Positions 13,888 to 21,585 are shown, numbered from the stretch's first letter. The stretch is 25,043 bases of DNA from Pseudomonadota bacterium (GCA_021325365.1 JAJPHF010000126.1:1-25043); one strand, 5' to 3'. A program made the numbers and translations. The notes: a model not told the origin generated them from the letters alone.

Positions 13888-15201
13888 ATGAGCGAGGCTG
13901 CCGACCCCCTTAGTCCCCGCGTTGGGGCTGTCGTCCTGGCCGCCGGGCAGGGCACCCGCATGCGGTCCCAGCTTCCGAAAGTGCTGCATCCCCTGGCCGG
14001 CCAGCCGATGGCGCTCCACGTGCTGGACGCGCTCGACGCCGTCGGGGTCGCCGAGACGATCCTCGTGGTGGGCCACGGCGCCGACCAGGTGCGCGCGGTC
14101 GTCGGCGCGCGCGCGCGCTTTGCCGATCAGCCCGAGCAGCTAGGCACGGGGCACGCGGTCCAGCAGGCGATGACCGCGCTGGACGCCGCGACCGAGCGTG
14201 TGCTGATCCTGTACGGCGACACCCCCCTCATCACCGCCGCGACCCTCCGCCGCCTGCTCAGCGCGCGCTCTGAAACGCCCGAGGAGGCCGCGGGCGCGGC
14301 CGGCGGCGAGCCGCCAGTGGCCGCCAGCGCCGGCGGCTCGGGCCGCGGGGCCGGGGCCGCCGGGTCGTCGTCGCCTCCCACGCTCACCCTGCTCACCATG
14401 ACGGCCGCCGACCCCACCGGCTACGGCCGCGTGCAGCGCGACGCCGCGGGGCGCGTCGCCGCTCTCATCGAGGAGCGCGACGCCACGCCGGCTCAGCGGG
14501 CCATCGCGGAGGTCAACGTCGGCGCGTACGTGATCGACGCCGCCTGGCTGCGAGCGAAGCTGCCGACGTTACGGCGCTCGCCGAGCGGCGAGTACTACCT
14601 GACCGACCTCGTGGGCCTGGCGGCGGCCGAGGGGCGCGCCGTCGCCGCCGTGCGGCTGGCGGACCCGGTCGAGGGACTGGGCGTGAACGACCGGGCGCAG
14701 CTCGCGCGGGCTGAGGCGGTCCTGCGCGACCGCGTGCGCCAGCGGTTGATGCGCGAGGGCGTGACGCTCATCGACCCCGCCACGGTCTACGTCGACGCGA
14801 CGGTGGCCGTCGGGCCGGACACCGTGCTCCACCCGCACACGTTCCTGCGCGGCCGCACGCGGATCGGCGCGGGCTGCACGATCGGGCCGAGCACGCAGGT
14901 CGACGACAGTGACGTGGGCGACCGCTGCCGCATCATGTGGTCGGTCGTCGAAGGGGCCACGCTCGCGGACGAGGTCCAGGTGGGGCCGTTCGCGCACCTG
15001 CGGCCGGGCGCGCGGCTGGCGCGCGGCGTCCAGATCGGCAATTACGCGGAGGTGAAGAACAGCGTGCTGCACGAGCAGGTGCAGCAGCACCATTTCAGCT
15101 ACCTGGGCGATGCCGAGGTGGGCCGCGAGACCAACGTCGGCGCGGGCACGATCACCTGCAATTTCGACGGCGTGAACAAGCACCCCACGCGGGTCGGCTA
15201 G
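13888..15201 (+). CDS. glmU: GlmU, N-acetylglucosamine-1-P uridyltransferase / acetyltransferase (ends at in-frame TAG)
   Basis: GlmU acetylates glucosamine-1-phosphate and then couples it to UTP, giving UDP-GlcNAc for the cell wall. The nucleotidyltransferase half shows LAAGQGTRMRSQLPKVLHP (17-35), LGTGHAVQQA, LYGDTPL and TGYGRV. The acetyltransferase half is a left-handed beta-helix with GNYAEVKN, the catalytic His402 in HHFSYLGD (E. coli His363) and GAGTITCNFDGVNKH. Translation stops at TAG (15199-15201, codon 438), just where E. coli reads IGDDVFVGSDT. The same frame continues with [16 protein letters not shown], so the final helix coils that bind acetyl-CoA are cut off. A Gly/Ala/Ser-rich insert of ~35 residues (about 127-165) lies in the first domain. 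ATG 13888 has AGGAAGG upstream. The order glmU-prs is conserved in many bacteria. It may be a sequencing error, a nonsense mutation or readthrough; see findings. Confidence 0.9.
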   Translation: MSEAADPLSPRVGAVVLAAGQGTRMRSQLPKVLHPLAGQPMALHVLDALDAVGVAETILVVGHGADQVRAVVGARARFADQPEQLGTGHAVQQAMTALDAATERVLILYGDTPLITAATLRRLLSARSETPEEAAGAAGGEPPVAASAGGSGRGAGAAGSSSPPTLTLLTMTAADPTGYGRVQRDAAGRVAALIEERDATPAQRAIAEVNVGAYVIDAAWLRAKLPTLRRSPSGEYYLTDLVGLAAAEGRAVAAVRLADPVEGLGVNDRAQLARAEAVLRDRVRQRLMREGVTLIDPATVYVDATVAVGPDTVLHPHTFLRGRTRIGAGCTIGPSTQVDDSDVGDRCRIMWSVVEGATLADEVQVGPFAHLRPGARLARGVQIGNYAEVKNSVLHEQVQQHHFSYLGDAEVGRETNVGAGTITCNFDGVNKHPTRVG

Positions 15202-15204
15202 CGG

Positions 15205-15525
15205 GTGTTCCTGGGCAGCGACACGTTGCTGGTGGCGCCCGTGACGATCGGCGACGGCAGCGCGACCGGCTCGGGCGCGGTGGTCACGCGCTCGGTGCCC
15301 CCGGGCAAGCTCGTGCTGGGCGTGCCCGCGCGCGTGCAGCGGGACTGGGCCGTGCCCAGCCCCCCGAGCGCCGCGCCGCCGGCTGCCCCCGAGAAGTCGC
15401 CCGAGATGATCCTGCAGGAGATGGCCGACCTGGGGCTGGGCGTGCCCCCGGAGCTGCTGCGCGCGCGGCCGCCGGGTCCGGACGCGCCGGCCGCCTCCCC
15501 GCCAACCGATAGCGAGGAGACGTAG
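15205..15525 (+). CDS. C-terminal fragment of GlmU, in frame after the TAG
   Basis: The 107 codons after the amber codon continue GlmU in the same frame. [34 protein letters not shown] is the last part of the beta-helix and acetyl-CoA site, followed by PARVQRDW and a ~60-residue Pro/Ala-rich tail not usual in GlmU. A GTG at 15205, one codon past the TAG, could restart translation, but its upstream sequence is not a convincing ribosome-binding site. Preserved sequence with no further stop or frameshift means the lesion is very recent, artefactual or tolerated. It ends with TAG directly abutting the prs ATG. Confidence 0.7.
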   Translation: MFLGSDTLLVAPVTIGDGSATGSGAVVTRSVPPGKLVLGVPARVQRDWAVPSPPSAAPPAAPEKSPEMILQEMADLGLGVPPELLRARPPGPDAPAASPPTDSEET

Positions 15526-16467
15526 ATGGGCGACGGCGCGCTCAAGCTGTTCAGCGGTAGCTCCAACCGGCCGCTGGCCCAGGAGATCGCGGGCCACCTG
15601 CACGTGGACCTTGGCCACGCGCTGGTGACCACGTTCCGCAACGGCGAGGTGCGCATTCGCATCGAGGACAACGTGCGCGGCTCGGACGTGTTCGTCGTGC
15701 AGTCGCTCTGCCCGCCCATCCACCACCACATCTGGGAGCTGCTGCTGATGCTCGACGCCCTGAAGCGGGCGTCGGCGCGGCGGATCACCGCGGTCGTGCC
15801 CTACTACGCCTACGCGCGGCAGGAGCGCAAGACCGCGGGACGCGAGCCGATCTCCGCGCGCGTCCTGGCGAACGTGATCACGACGGCCGGGGCCGATCGC
15901 GTGCTGACACTGGACCTGCACGCGCCGGCTATCGAGGGCTTCTTCGACATTCCCGTGGACCACCTGCGCGCGGTCAAGCTGCAGGTCGAGTACTTCCGCG
16001 GGCTCGGGCTAGGGGATGCGGTCGTGGTGTCGCCCGACGTGGGCGGCGTGGCGCGCGCGAACGACTTCCGCCAGCGCCTCGGGCTGCCCCTGGCGATCAT
16101 CGCCAAGCACCGGCCCCGCCCCGACCAGACCGAGATCGTGGAGATGGTGGGCGACGTGCGGGGCCGGACGGCGATCCTGCTGGACGACATGATCTTGACC
16201 GGCGGCACGATGGTCGAGGCCGCGCAGGTGTTGCGGGCGCGCGGCGCGACGGCGGTCTACGCCTGCGCGACGCATGGCGTGTTCGCCCTCGACGCGCTGG
16301 CCGCGCTCGCCGCGGCGCCGGTGGAGGAGTGGGTGGTGACCAACTCGGTGCCGCTGCCGCCGCAGAGCGCCGAGCTGCCCCTGCGCGTCCTCAGCGTGGC
16401 GCCGCTGTTTGCCGAGTCGATCTACCGTATTCACGAGAACCTGTCGGTCAGTGGGCTGTTTGATTAG
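15526..16467 (+). CDS. prs: Ribose-phosphate pyrophosphokinase
   Basis: PRPP synthase, 313 residues, full length for class I. It transfers pyrophosphate from ATP to ribose-5-phosphate, feeding purine, pyrimidine, His and Trp synthesis. Visible are LFSGSSNRPLAQEIA, FRNGEVRIRIEDNVRGSDVFVVQS, PYYAYARQERK, LDLHAPAIEGFFDIPVDHL, the flexible catalytic loop K194-H195-R196-P and the PRPP loop DDMILTGGT (220-228). The loop is unusual: class I enzymes normally have Asp at the position of Leu224 (B. subtilis DDIIDTAGT), and ATHGVF replaces the common THPVFSG. This could alter ribose-5-phosphate binding or allostery. ATG 15526 follows the glmU stop with no gap and has GAGGAGA upstream, so translation is probably coupled to glmU. 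Confidence 0.95.
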   Translation: MGDGALKLFSGSSNRPLAQEIAGHLHVDLGHALVTTFRNGEVRIRIEDNVRGSDVFVVQSLCPPIHHHIWELLLMLDALKRASARRITAVVPYYAYARQERKTAGREPISARVLANVITTAGADRVLTLDLHAPAIEGFFDIPVDHLRAVKLQVEYFRGLGLGDAVVVSPDVGGVARANDFRQRLGLPLAIIAKHRPRPDQTEIVEMVGDVRGRTAILLDDMILTGGTMVEAAQVLRARGATAVYACATHGVFALDALAALAAAPVEEWVVTNSVPLPPQSAELPLRVLSVAPLFAESIYRIHENLSVSGLFD

Positions 16468-16499
16468 CGAGGCGGTCGAGTGCCCGCTAGAGGTTATCG

Positions 16500-17756
16500 G
16501 TGGACGTACCCTTATGGCTTTCGACGCTGGGCCTCGCCGCTAGCCTGTTCGCCGCCACCCTGGCGGCGGCCAGCCTAGCGGCGTTCATGGCCACGAGCCG
16601 GGCGCGGGTCCGCGACCTGGCGGAGGCGGGCATCGGCGGCGCGCGGCAGTTGTTGCCGCTCACCGAACGCCCGGGGCAGACCGCGGCGGCGCTGGCCGCC
16701 GCCGACGCGCTGCTCGCCGTGGCGGTCGTGATCTGGGCGTTCGTGCTCGCCCGGGCGCCCGGCGCGGCGGTGCCCGCGGAGGCGCTGCTGGTGGCGGCCG
16801 TCGTCTTATTGCTCTTGCTGAGCCAGGCAGCTGCCTGGGCGGCGGGCGTGGCCCGCCCAGAACATGTGGGCTTGCGGCTCGCGGGACTCGTGTGCGCGCT
16901 GGCGCTGCTGTTCCGGCCGCTCGTCGCGCTGGCCGCGGGCGGCCCGTGGGGCACCCGCCCGGCGGGCATCGACGCGGAGGAGCGGGAGCTTCAGCGCCTG
17001 GTCGAGGTGGTCGAAGAGAACAAGGCGCTGGAAGCCGGCGAGCGGAAGATGATCCACGGCATCGTGGAGCTGGGCGAGCGCACGGTGCGCGAGGTCATGG
17101 TGCCGCGTATCGACATGGTGGCCGTGAACCGGGAGACGTCGGTGCGCGACGTGCTCCAGCGCATTCGCGACTCGGGGCACTCACGGATACCCGTCTACGG
17201 CGAGAGCATCGACGACATCGTCGGCTTGCTCTACGCCAAGGACCTCCTGCACCAGGTGCTGACCACGCCGCTCGACGCGCCCGTCGGCCCGCTCGTGCGC
17301 CCCGCGCACTTCGTGCCGGAGACCAAGCGCGTGGACGAGCTGCTGCACGAGATGCAAGACATGAAGGTCCATATGGCGATCGTGGTGGACGAGTACGGCG
17401 GCACGGCAGGGCTAATCACCATCGAGGACCTGCTGGAGGAGATCGTCGGCGAGATCCGGGACGAGTACGACGTCGCCGAGGAGACCTGGATCGAGCCGGT
17501 GAACGACCACGAGGCGGTGTTCGACGCGCGGGTCAGCATCCACGACGTCAACCAGACGTTGCCGCTGGACCTGGACGACGCGGAATACGACACGCTGGGC
17601 GGGCTGGTATACGCCCGGCTGGGGAAGGTGCCGGCCCAAGGCGACGAGGTGCGGGTGGGCAAGGCCACCGTCTCCGTCCTCTCGACGGCGGGGCGCCGCA
17701 TCAGCAAGGTGCGCGTGTGCGTCGAGCCGCCGCCCGCGAACGGCAGCGCGGGCTAG
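16500..17756 (+). CDS. HlyC/CorC family membrane protein with CBS pair
   Basis: A 418-residue protein of the hemolysin/CorC (CNNM-related) group, implicated in Mg2+ or Co2+ homeostasis. Four hydrophobic segments (about 5-30, 60-85, 92-115, 125-146) form a divergent DUF21-like membrane part. A linker helix, ELQRLVEVVEENKALEAGERKMIHGIVELG, is followed by the conserved REVMVPRIDMVAV and two CBS motifs (HSRIPVYGESIDDIVGLLYAKDLL and MAIVVDEYGGTAGLITIEDLLEEIVGEI). CBS pairs usually sense adenine nucleotides. The C-terminal CorC_HlyC transport-associated domain ends the protein (~336-412, YDTLGGLVYARLGKVPAQGDEV). The start is GTG 16500, backed by AGAGG six bases upstream. The membrane part is more divergent than the soluble part. 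It is 32 bp after prs and 10 bp before the kinase gene, so probably one transcript. Confidence 0.92.
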   Translation: MDVPLWLSTLGLAASLFAATLAAASLAAFMATSRARVRDLAEAGIGGARQLLPLTERPGQTAAALAAADALLAVAVVIWAFVLARAPGAAVPAEALLVAAVVLLLLLSQAAAWAAGVARPEHVGLRLAGLVCALALLFRPLVALAAGGPWGTRPAGIDAEERELQRLVEVVEENKALEAGERKMIHGIVELGERTVREVMVPRIDMVAVNRETSVRDVLQRIRDSGHSRIPVYGESIDDIVGLLYAKDLLHQVLTTPLDAPVGPLVRPAHFVPETKRVDELLHEMQDMKVHMAIVVDEYGGTAGLITIEDLLEEIVGEIRDEYDVAEETWIEPVNDHEAVFDARVSIHDVNQTLPLDLDDAEYDTLGGLVYARLGKVPAQGDEVRVGKATVSVLSTAGRRISKVRVCVEPPPANGSAG

Positions 17757-17766
17757 GGGCGCCGCG

Positions 17767-18363
17767 ATGCGCCCGGTCTTGATCGCGCTAGTCGGGCCGC
17801 CGGCGAGCGGCAAATCGACGCTCGCGGCGCGGCTGGCGGCGCGGCTTCCTGCGGTGGTCGTGCAGTCCGACGCGGTCCGCAAGGCGCTCGTGCCGGCGCC
17901 GCGCTACACCGCCGAGGAGCACCAGCAGGTGTTCGCCGCGGCCCATGCCAAGGCGGCGAGCTTGTTGCGGGCGGGCCAGCACGTCGTGTTCGACGCCACG
18001 AGCCTGCAAGCCGCGTCGCGGTGCGCGCTCGCGGAGATCGCGACGGCGTCCGGCGCCCGGCTCCTGGTAGCGCGCCTCGCCATCTCGGCCGCGGCGGCCC
18101 GCGCCCGGCTGGCGCGCCGCGCGGCGGCCCGCGCGCCCGGCGACCTGTCGGACGCCGACTGGGCGGTGTACCTGATGCTCGCGGCGCGCTTCGAGCCGAT
18201 CCGGCAGCCACACTGGGTATTGAACGGCGCCGTGGACGCCGACGCGCTGGCCGCGCTCCTGGCGCGAGCCGTGGGACCGCGGCCGGCGCCGCCAGCGGGG
18301 TCCCCCGGCGGCAACTCTTACGCGGGGAGGGACGAGGAATGTCCAAGCGAGGCGTGGAGCTAG
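17767..18363 (+). CDS. P-loop (AAA_33-type) kinase-like protein
   Basis: A 198-residue nucleotide-binding protein. Walker A is GPPASGKST at 10-18. The SDAVRK segment (34-39) and VVFDATSL (73-80) match the AAA_33/zeta-toxin-like group of small-molecule or RNA kinases, with Asp35 as a likely substrate or base residue. An Arg-rich lid follows (ARARLARRAAARAPGDLSDADW, ~117-138). The C-terminal 25 residues are low complexity. No antitoxin partner is visible, so a toxin role is not supported. ATG 17767 comes 10 bp after the HlyC/CorC stop. The last 25 bases overlap the start of the second NHLP-clan peptide, which suggests translational coupling between kinase and peptide. Confidence 0.85.
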   Translation: MRPVLIALVGPPASGKSTLAARLAARLPAVVVQSDAVRKALVPAPRYTAEEHQQVFAAAHAKAASLLRAGQHVVFDATSLQAASRCALAEIATASGARLLVARLAISAAAARARLARRAAARAPGDLSDADWAVYLMLAARFEPIRQPHWVLNGAVDADALAALLARAVGPRPAPPAGSPGGNSYAGRDEECPSEAWS

Positions 18364-18557
18364 TGCTGATGCGCGCGCTCGGCGACGGCGACTTTCGCAC
18401 CGAGATGCGGGAGCACCCGGAGACGGCCTTGGCCCGCTTCGACCTCACGGACCAGGAGCGGCAAGCGATCCTGAGCGGCGACAAGAACACGCTGCTGGAG
18501 TTCGGTATCGACAAGCGGCTGATCCAGATGATGCCGCCCAGCATTTACCACGTGTGA
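18339..18557 (+). CDS. Second NHLP-clan (Os1348-like) small peptide
   Basis: A 72-residue peptide that aligns without gaps to the 10614-10871 peptide. Both have MS at the start, RA at 12-13, D16, FR at 19-20, P27, ALA at 30-32, DLT at 35-37, ER at 40-41, D48, L52, G-[VI]-D at 56-58 and R60, making 22 of the first 60 positions identical by my count. The C-terminal part after residue 61 is short (LIQMMPPSIYHV) and has no Cys, so it may be a leader-only clan member or a short-core precursor. ATG 18339 has GGGGAGG eight bases upstream. It overlaps the kinase gene by 25 bases in another frame, and a hairpin follows 20 bases after its stop. No protease or modification enzyme lies directly beside it. 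Confidence 0.8.
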   Translation: MSKRGVELVLMRALGDGDFRTEMREHPETALARFDLTDQERQAILSGDKNTLLEFGIDKRLIQMMPPSIYHV

Positions 18558-18576
18558 TCGGCGGTCCCGGGTGACG

Positions 18577-18601
18577 GGGCCGGCCGCCAGTAGGCCGGCC
18601 C
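18577..18601 (+). terminator. Hairpin after the second NHLP-clan peptide
   Basis: A perfect 9-bp stem, GGGCCGGCC (18577-18585) with GGCCGGCCC (18593-18601), around a 7-base loop, 20 bases past the peptide stop and before the amidase pair. No U-tract follows (TGTGGT), so it may be a weak terminator or an mRNA-end stabiliser. Confidence 0.5.
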
Positions 18602-18639
18602 TGTGGTCCCCGGCCGTACCCGCGACGGGAGGCGGTACG

Positions 18640-18837
18640 ATGCGACTAGACCCGACCGCGAGCGAGGCGCAGATGCTGGCCGCCTTGCGGCGCGACGCGG
18701 AGGCGACCTGGGGCGCCGAGCGGCTGCCCGCGCTCGGGCCAGCCCTGGAGGCCCTGGCGAGCGCGCTGTGGGAGCTGTCTCGCCGGCCGTTCGAGGTCGA
18801 GGCGGAGGAGCCAGACTACGTCCAGGGCTCCGCCTAG
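18640..18837 (+). CDS. GatC/AtzG-like small partner of the amidase
   Basis: A 65-residue acidic, helical protein without a signal peptide. Its pattern (a first helix EAQMLAALRRDAEATWG, a second helix PALEALASALWELSRRPF, then VEAEEPDYV) resembles GatC and AtzG. These are small helical subunits that wrap amidase-signature enzymes and end in an acidic-proline segment. The identity is an inference from length, layout and position: it lies 87 bp upstream of an amidase gene on the same strand. ATG 18640 has GGGAGG eight bases upstream, while upstream in-frame codons belong to the hairpin region. If correct, it stabilises the amidase as a two-protein complex. Confidence 0.55.
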   Translation: MRLDPTASEAQMLAALRRDAEATWGAERLPALGPALEALASALWELSRRPFEVEAEEPDYVQGSA

Positions 18838-18924
18838 ACCCTGCCTCACCATCGCCTGCGGCGAGCGGGCACGGAAGACCCCCACCGGGTCGCGTCGCGC
18901 GCGGCCGTGAGAAGAGAGGCGACG

Positions 18925-20259
18925 ATGGCGGAGTTGCACGAGCTGGGCGTGGCGGAGGCGGCCGCCAAAATCCAGCGCCACGAGGTGTCGGCCGTCGAGC
19001 TGGTCCAGGCGCTGCTCGCGCGCATCGCGGCGACCGAGCCGCGCGTGCAGGCCTGGGCGGCCGTGGACGCCGAGCGCGCGCTGGCCGCGGCGGCGGAGTG
19101 CGACGCGGCGGTGGCGGACGGGCGGGGACGCTTCCTCAACGGTGTGCCCGTGGGCCTGAAGGCGATCTACAACGTGGCGTCGCTCCCCACGACCGCCGGC
19201 TGGGACGTGGCCCCGCCCCCGACCGCCACGCGGGACGCCTATGCCGTGGCTCTGCTACGGCGGCGAGGCGCCGTCGTGCTCGGCCACACCGTCAGCACGC
19301 CGTTCGCCATGAACGATCCGCCCCGGACGCGCAACCCCTGGGACCCGACGCGCACGCCGGGTGGCTCGAGCAGCGGCTCAGCGGCGGCCGTGGCCGCGCG
19401 GCAGGTGCCGGCCGCGCTGGGCACCCAGACCGCGGGCTCCGTGCTCCGACCAGCGGCCTATTGCGGCGTCGTGGGTCTCAAGGCCACCTACGGCCGAGTT
19501 AGCCGCCAGGGCATCGTGCCGCTGTCCTGGTCGCTGGACCACCCCGGCCCGATCACCCGCAGCGTGGAGGACGCCGCGCTGCTGCTGGAGGCGCTCGCCG
19601 ACCGGGATGCGACCACCCAGACAGGCCAGCGGCCCGCCGGCGAGTTCACCGCCGCGGTCGCCGCGCCAGCGCCCCCGCGCCTCGGGCTGGTGCGCGAGGT
19701 GCTCGACCGGGCCGAGCCGGAAGTGCGCGACCACACGGCGGCCGTCGTGGCGCGACTGGAGCGGGCGGGCGCACAAGTACACGAGGTGCCGCTGCCCGAG
19801 CCGTTCGAGCTGTGGCTGGCGGCGCACCAGGTCATCATGCTGGCGGAGGCGGCGGCCGCGCACGCCGACCTGCACGCCCGCCGCGCCGCGGAGTATCCGC
19901 CCAAGCTGCGCGCCAACGTCGAGGTCGGGCAGCTGATCCCGGCTGCCGCGTTCGTGCGCGCGCAGCAGTGGCGGCGGCGCCTCCGTCGCGGCGCCCTCGC
20001 CATGTTCGCCGGCGTCGACTGCCTCGTCATGCCGACCGCGTCGAACGTCGCGCCCGACTCCAGCACCACGGGCGACACGCGGTTCCAGGCGCTGTGGTCG
20101 CTCGTCGGCCTGCCCGCGTTGAGCCTGCCGAGCGGGCTGAGCGCGGAGCGGCTACCCTTCGCCTTGCAGCTCGTCGCGCCCCCCTGGCAGGAGGCGACCC
20201 TGCTCCGTGCCGCTCGCTGGTGCGAGCAGGAGCTAGGCCCCCTGCCGCCGCCGTTCTAA
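18925..20259 (+). CDS. Amidase-signature hydrolase (GatA/AtzE-like)
   Basis: A 444-residue amidase-signature enzyme. The Ser-cisSer-Lys triad is visible: Lys79 in VPVGLKAIYNV, Ser148 in TPGGSSSGSAAA and Ser172 in GTQTAGSVLRPAAYCG. The 24-residue spacing of the two serines equals that of malonamidase and GatA. The family hydrolyses amides, including the glutaminase half of tRNA amidotransferases. GatA itself is unlikely because no GatB is present, although a GatB-related YqeY protein lies 5.7 kb away. The usual GTDTGGSIR is GTQTAGSVL here, a mild deviation near the nucleophile. Substrate pocket residues cannot be read. ATG 18925 is preferred over GTG 18907 because GAGAGG lies five bases upstream. 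It follows a GatC/AtzG-like small gene, suggesting an AtzEG-type two-subunit hydrolase. Confidence 0.93.
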   Translation: MAELHELGVAEAAAKIQRHEVSAVELVQALLARIAATEPRVQAWAAVDAERALAAAAECDAAVADGRGRFLNGVPVGLKAIYNVASLPTTAGWDVAPPPTATRDAYAVALLRRRGAVVLGHTVSTPFAMNDPPRTRNPWDPTRTPGGSSSGSAAAVAARQVPAALGTQTAGSVLRPAAYCGVVGLKATYGRVSRQGIVPLSWSLDHPGPITRSVEDAALLLEALADRDATTQTGQRPAGEFTAAVAAPAPPRLGLVREVLDRAEPEVRDHTAAVVARLERAGAQVHEVPLPEPFELWLAAHQVIMLAEAAAAHADLHARRAAEYPPKLRANVEVGQLIPAAAFVRAQQWRRRLRRGALAMFAGVDCLVMPTASNVAPDSSTTGDTRFQALWSLVGLPALSLPSGLSAERLPFALQLVAPPWQEATLLRAARWCEQELGPLPPPF

Positions 20260-20400
20260 ACGCGAGAACTTACCCCCCGCTCCTTCCCGGGGCTCAGTTC
20301 GCGTCTGGTCGCTCGGTATGCTAAGGTCCGGGCGAGATGCCGGCGGGGGCGAGCGCCGCAGTGCCTCGGCGTCGCCGCCGGGCCGCGCACGGAGAGGGCC

Positions 20401-21546
20401 GTGGAGCCCATCGCGTTCGTCGGCAACGACCACCTGCTCTACGTGCTGGACGCGGTCGAGGCCGCGCCGCGCTGCTTGACGCCGGACGAGCCGGAGGGCG
20501 CGTTCACCTGGCTGACGTGGGCAGCGGACGGCGACACGCTGGCCGTCATGCGGCGCGTGCGGGACGGCGGCCACGAGCGCGGGGCGGTCGAGCTGCGGGC
20601 CGCCGCGGACGGCGCCGCCCGGCGGCTCTGGACGGCGCGCGATGGCGGACCGGTGTTCCTCCACTGGGCGCCGGGCGGGCGGCGGCTCGGCATGCTCGTG
20701 CAGGAGCGAGATACGCTGCACCTCCTCGTGGCCGAGCGGGACGGTGGCACCCCCGCCACCGTCGTTTCGGGCGCGCCGCTGTACTGGACCTGGGCGCCCG
20801 ACGGGTCGGCGCTGGTGGCGCACGTCGGCGGCCATTATCGCCGCGGCGAAGACGCGCGGGTCGTGCTGGTGCGCCTGGGCGCGGGCGCCGACGCCGGCGA
20901 GACGCTCAGCCGGCGGCCGCTCGGCTTTCGCGCCCCGGCCTGGGAGCCGGGCGGCACGCGCGTCGCCTACGCGGCCGCCGGCCCGGGCGGTGGCCGCGCG
21001 GCGGTGCTGCTCGACGTGGCGACCGGACAAAGCACGGAGCTAGCCGGGGTGGGCGAGACGCCGGCGCTCGTCTGGGCGCCCGGGGGCGGGCGCCTGGCGC
21101 TGGCGGCCGAGCGCACCGAGGCGGGCCTGTACGACGGACTGACCGTGTTGGACACCGCGCGCGGCAACGTGCGGCGGCTGCGGCGGCAAGTGCTGGCGTT
21201 CTTTTGGACGCCGGCGGGCGATGCGCTGCTGTGCGTCGGCGTGGACCCGGCGGGCGAGATGCTGACCTGGGAGCGCTTGGGCCTGGAGGATGGGGCGACG
21301 CGAACGCTGGCGCGCTTCGCGCCGACGCAGGAGATGGCGCTGCTCCTCGGCCATTTCGACCAGTACGCGCCGGCGGTCGCGCTCTACTCGCGTGAGGAGC
21401 CGGTGCTGCTGTTCGCGCACGCCAGCCAGGACACGCGCCATAACGGCCACTCGGCCGATCATAACGGACTCTGGCTGGTGACGGACGCCGAGCCGCCGAT
21501 GCTGCGGCAGCTGGCCGGCGGCAGCATCGGCTTCTTCGCGCCCTGA
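20401..21546 (+). CDS. WD40/TolB-like beta-propeller protein
   Basis: A 381-residue protein made of repeated ~45-residue blade-like units. Each has a [WS]-x-[PA]-[DG]-G turn followed by alternating strands: LTWAADGDTLAVM, LHWAPGGRRLGML, WTWAPDGSALVAH, AWEPGGTRVAYAA, LVWAPGGGRLALA, FFWTPAGDALLCV. Six to seven such units fit a propeller of the PD40/TolB type. There is no signal peptide or membrane segment in this reading, so it is cytoplasmic, unlike true TolB, and no enzymatic motif is seen. The start is GTG 20401 with GGAGAGGG upstream; the 141-bp gap before it contains no other gene. A His/Asn-rich stretch near the end (RHNGHSADHNGLWLV) is unusual and could bind metal. The M24-like gene begins 39 bp downstream, so the two are probably cotranscribed and may act on peptides. 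Confidence 0.8.
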   Translation: MEPIAFVGNDHLLYVLDAVEAAPRCLTPDEPEGAFTWLTWAADGDTLAVMRRVRDGGHERGAVELRAAADGAARRLWTARDGGPVFLHWAPGGRRLGMLVQERDTLHLLVAERDGGTPATVVSGAPLYWTWAPDGSALVAHVGGHYRRGEDARVVLVRLGAGADAGETLSRRPLGFRAPAWEPGGTRVAYAAAGPGGGRAAVLLDVATGQSTELAGVGETPALVWAPGGGRLALAAERTEAGLYDGLTVLDTARGNVRRLRRQVLAFFWTPAGDALLCVGVDPAGEMLTWERLGLEDGATRTLARFAPTQEMALLLGHFDQYAPAVALYSREEPVLLFAHASQDTRHNGHSADHNGLWLVTDAEPPMLRQLAGGSIGFFAP

Positions 21547-21585
21547 GCACGTGGCCCCGCGCGAGATCGACTGGAGGATAGACTG

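Noticed and set aside
15199..15201. Genome-wide reassignment of TAG (for example pyrrolysine)
   Set aside because: TAG is used as the normal terminator by most genes in the window, including prs, yqeY, the HlyC/CorC gene and DUF1800.
14569..15963. 464-codon minus-strand frame crossing glmU and prs
   Set aside because: It is antisense to two highly conserved enzymes and lacks domain signatures.
17767..18557. Toxin-antitoxin pair (zeta-like kinase plus small protein)
   Set aside because: The small overlapping gene is an NHLP-clan peptide, not an epsilon-type antitoxin, and the kinase shows only general AAA_33 features.
18925..20259. GatA of a GatCAB tRNA amidotransferase
   Set aside because: There is no GatB in the neighbourhood and the nucleophile motif deviates (GTQTAGSVL). 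A general amidase fits better.
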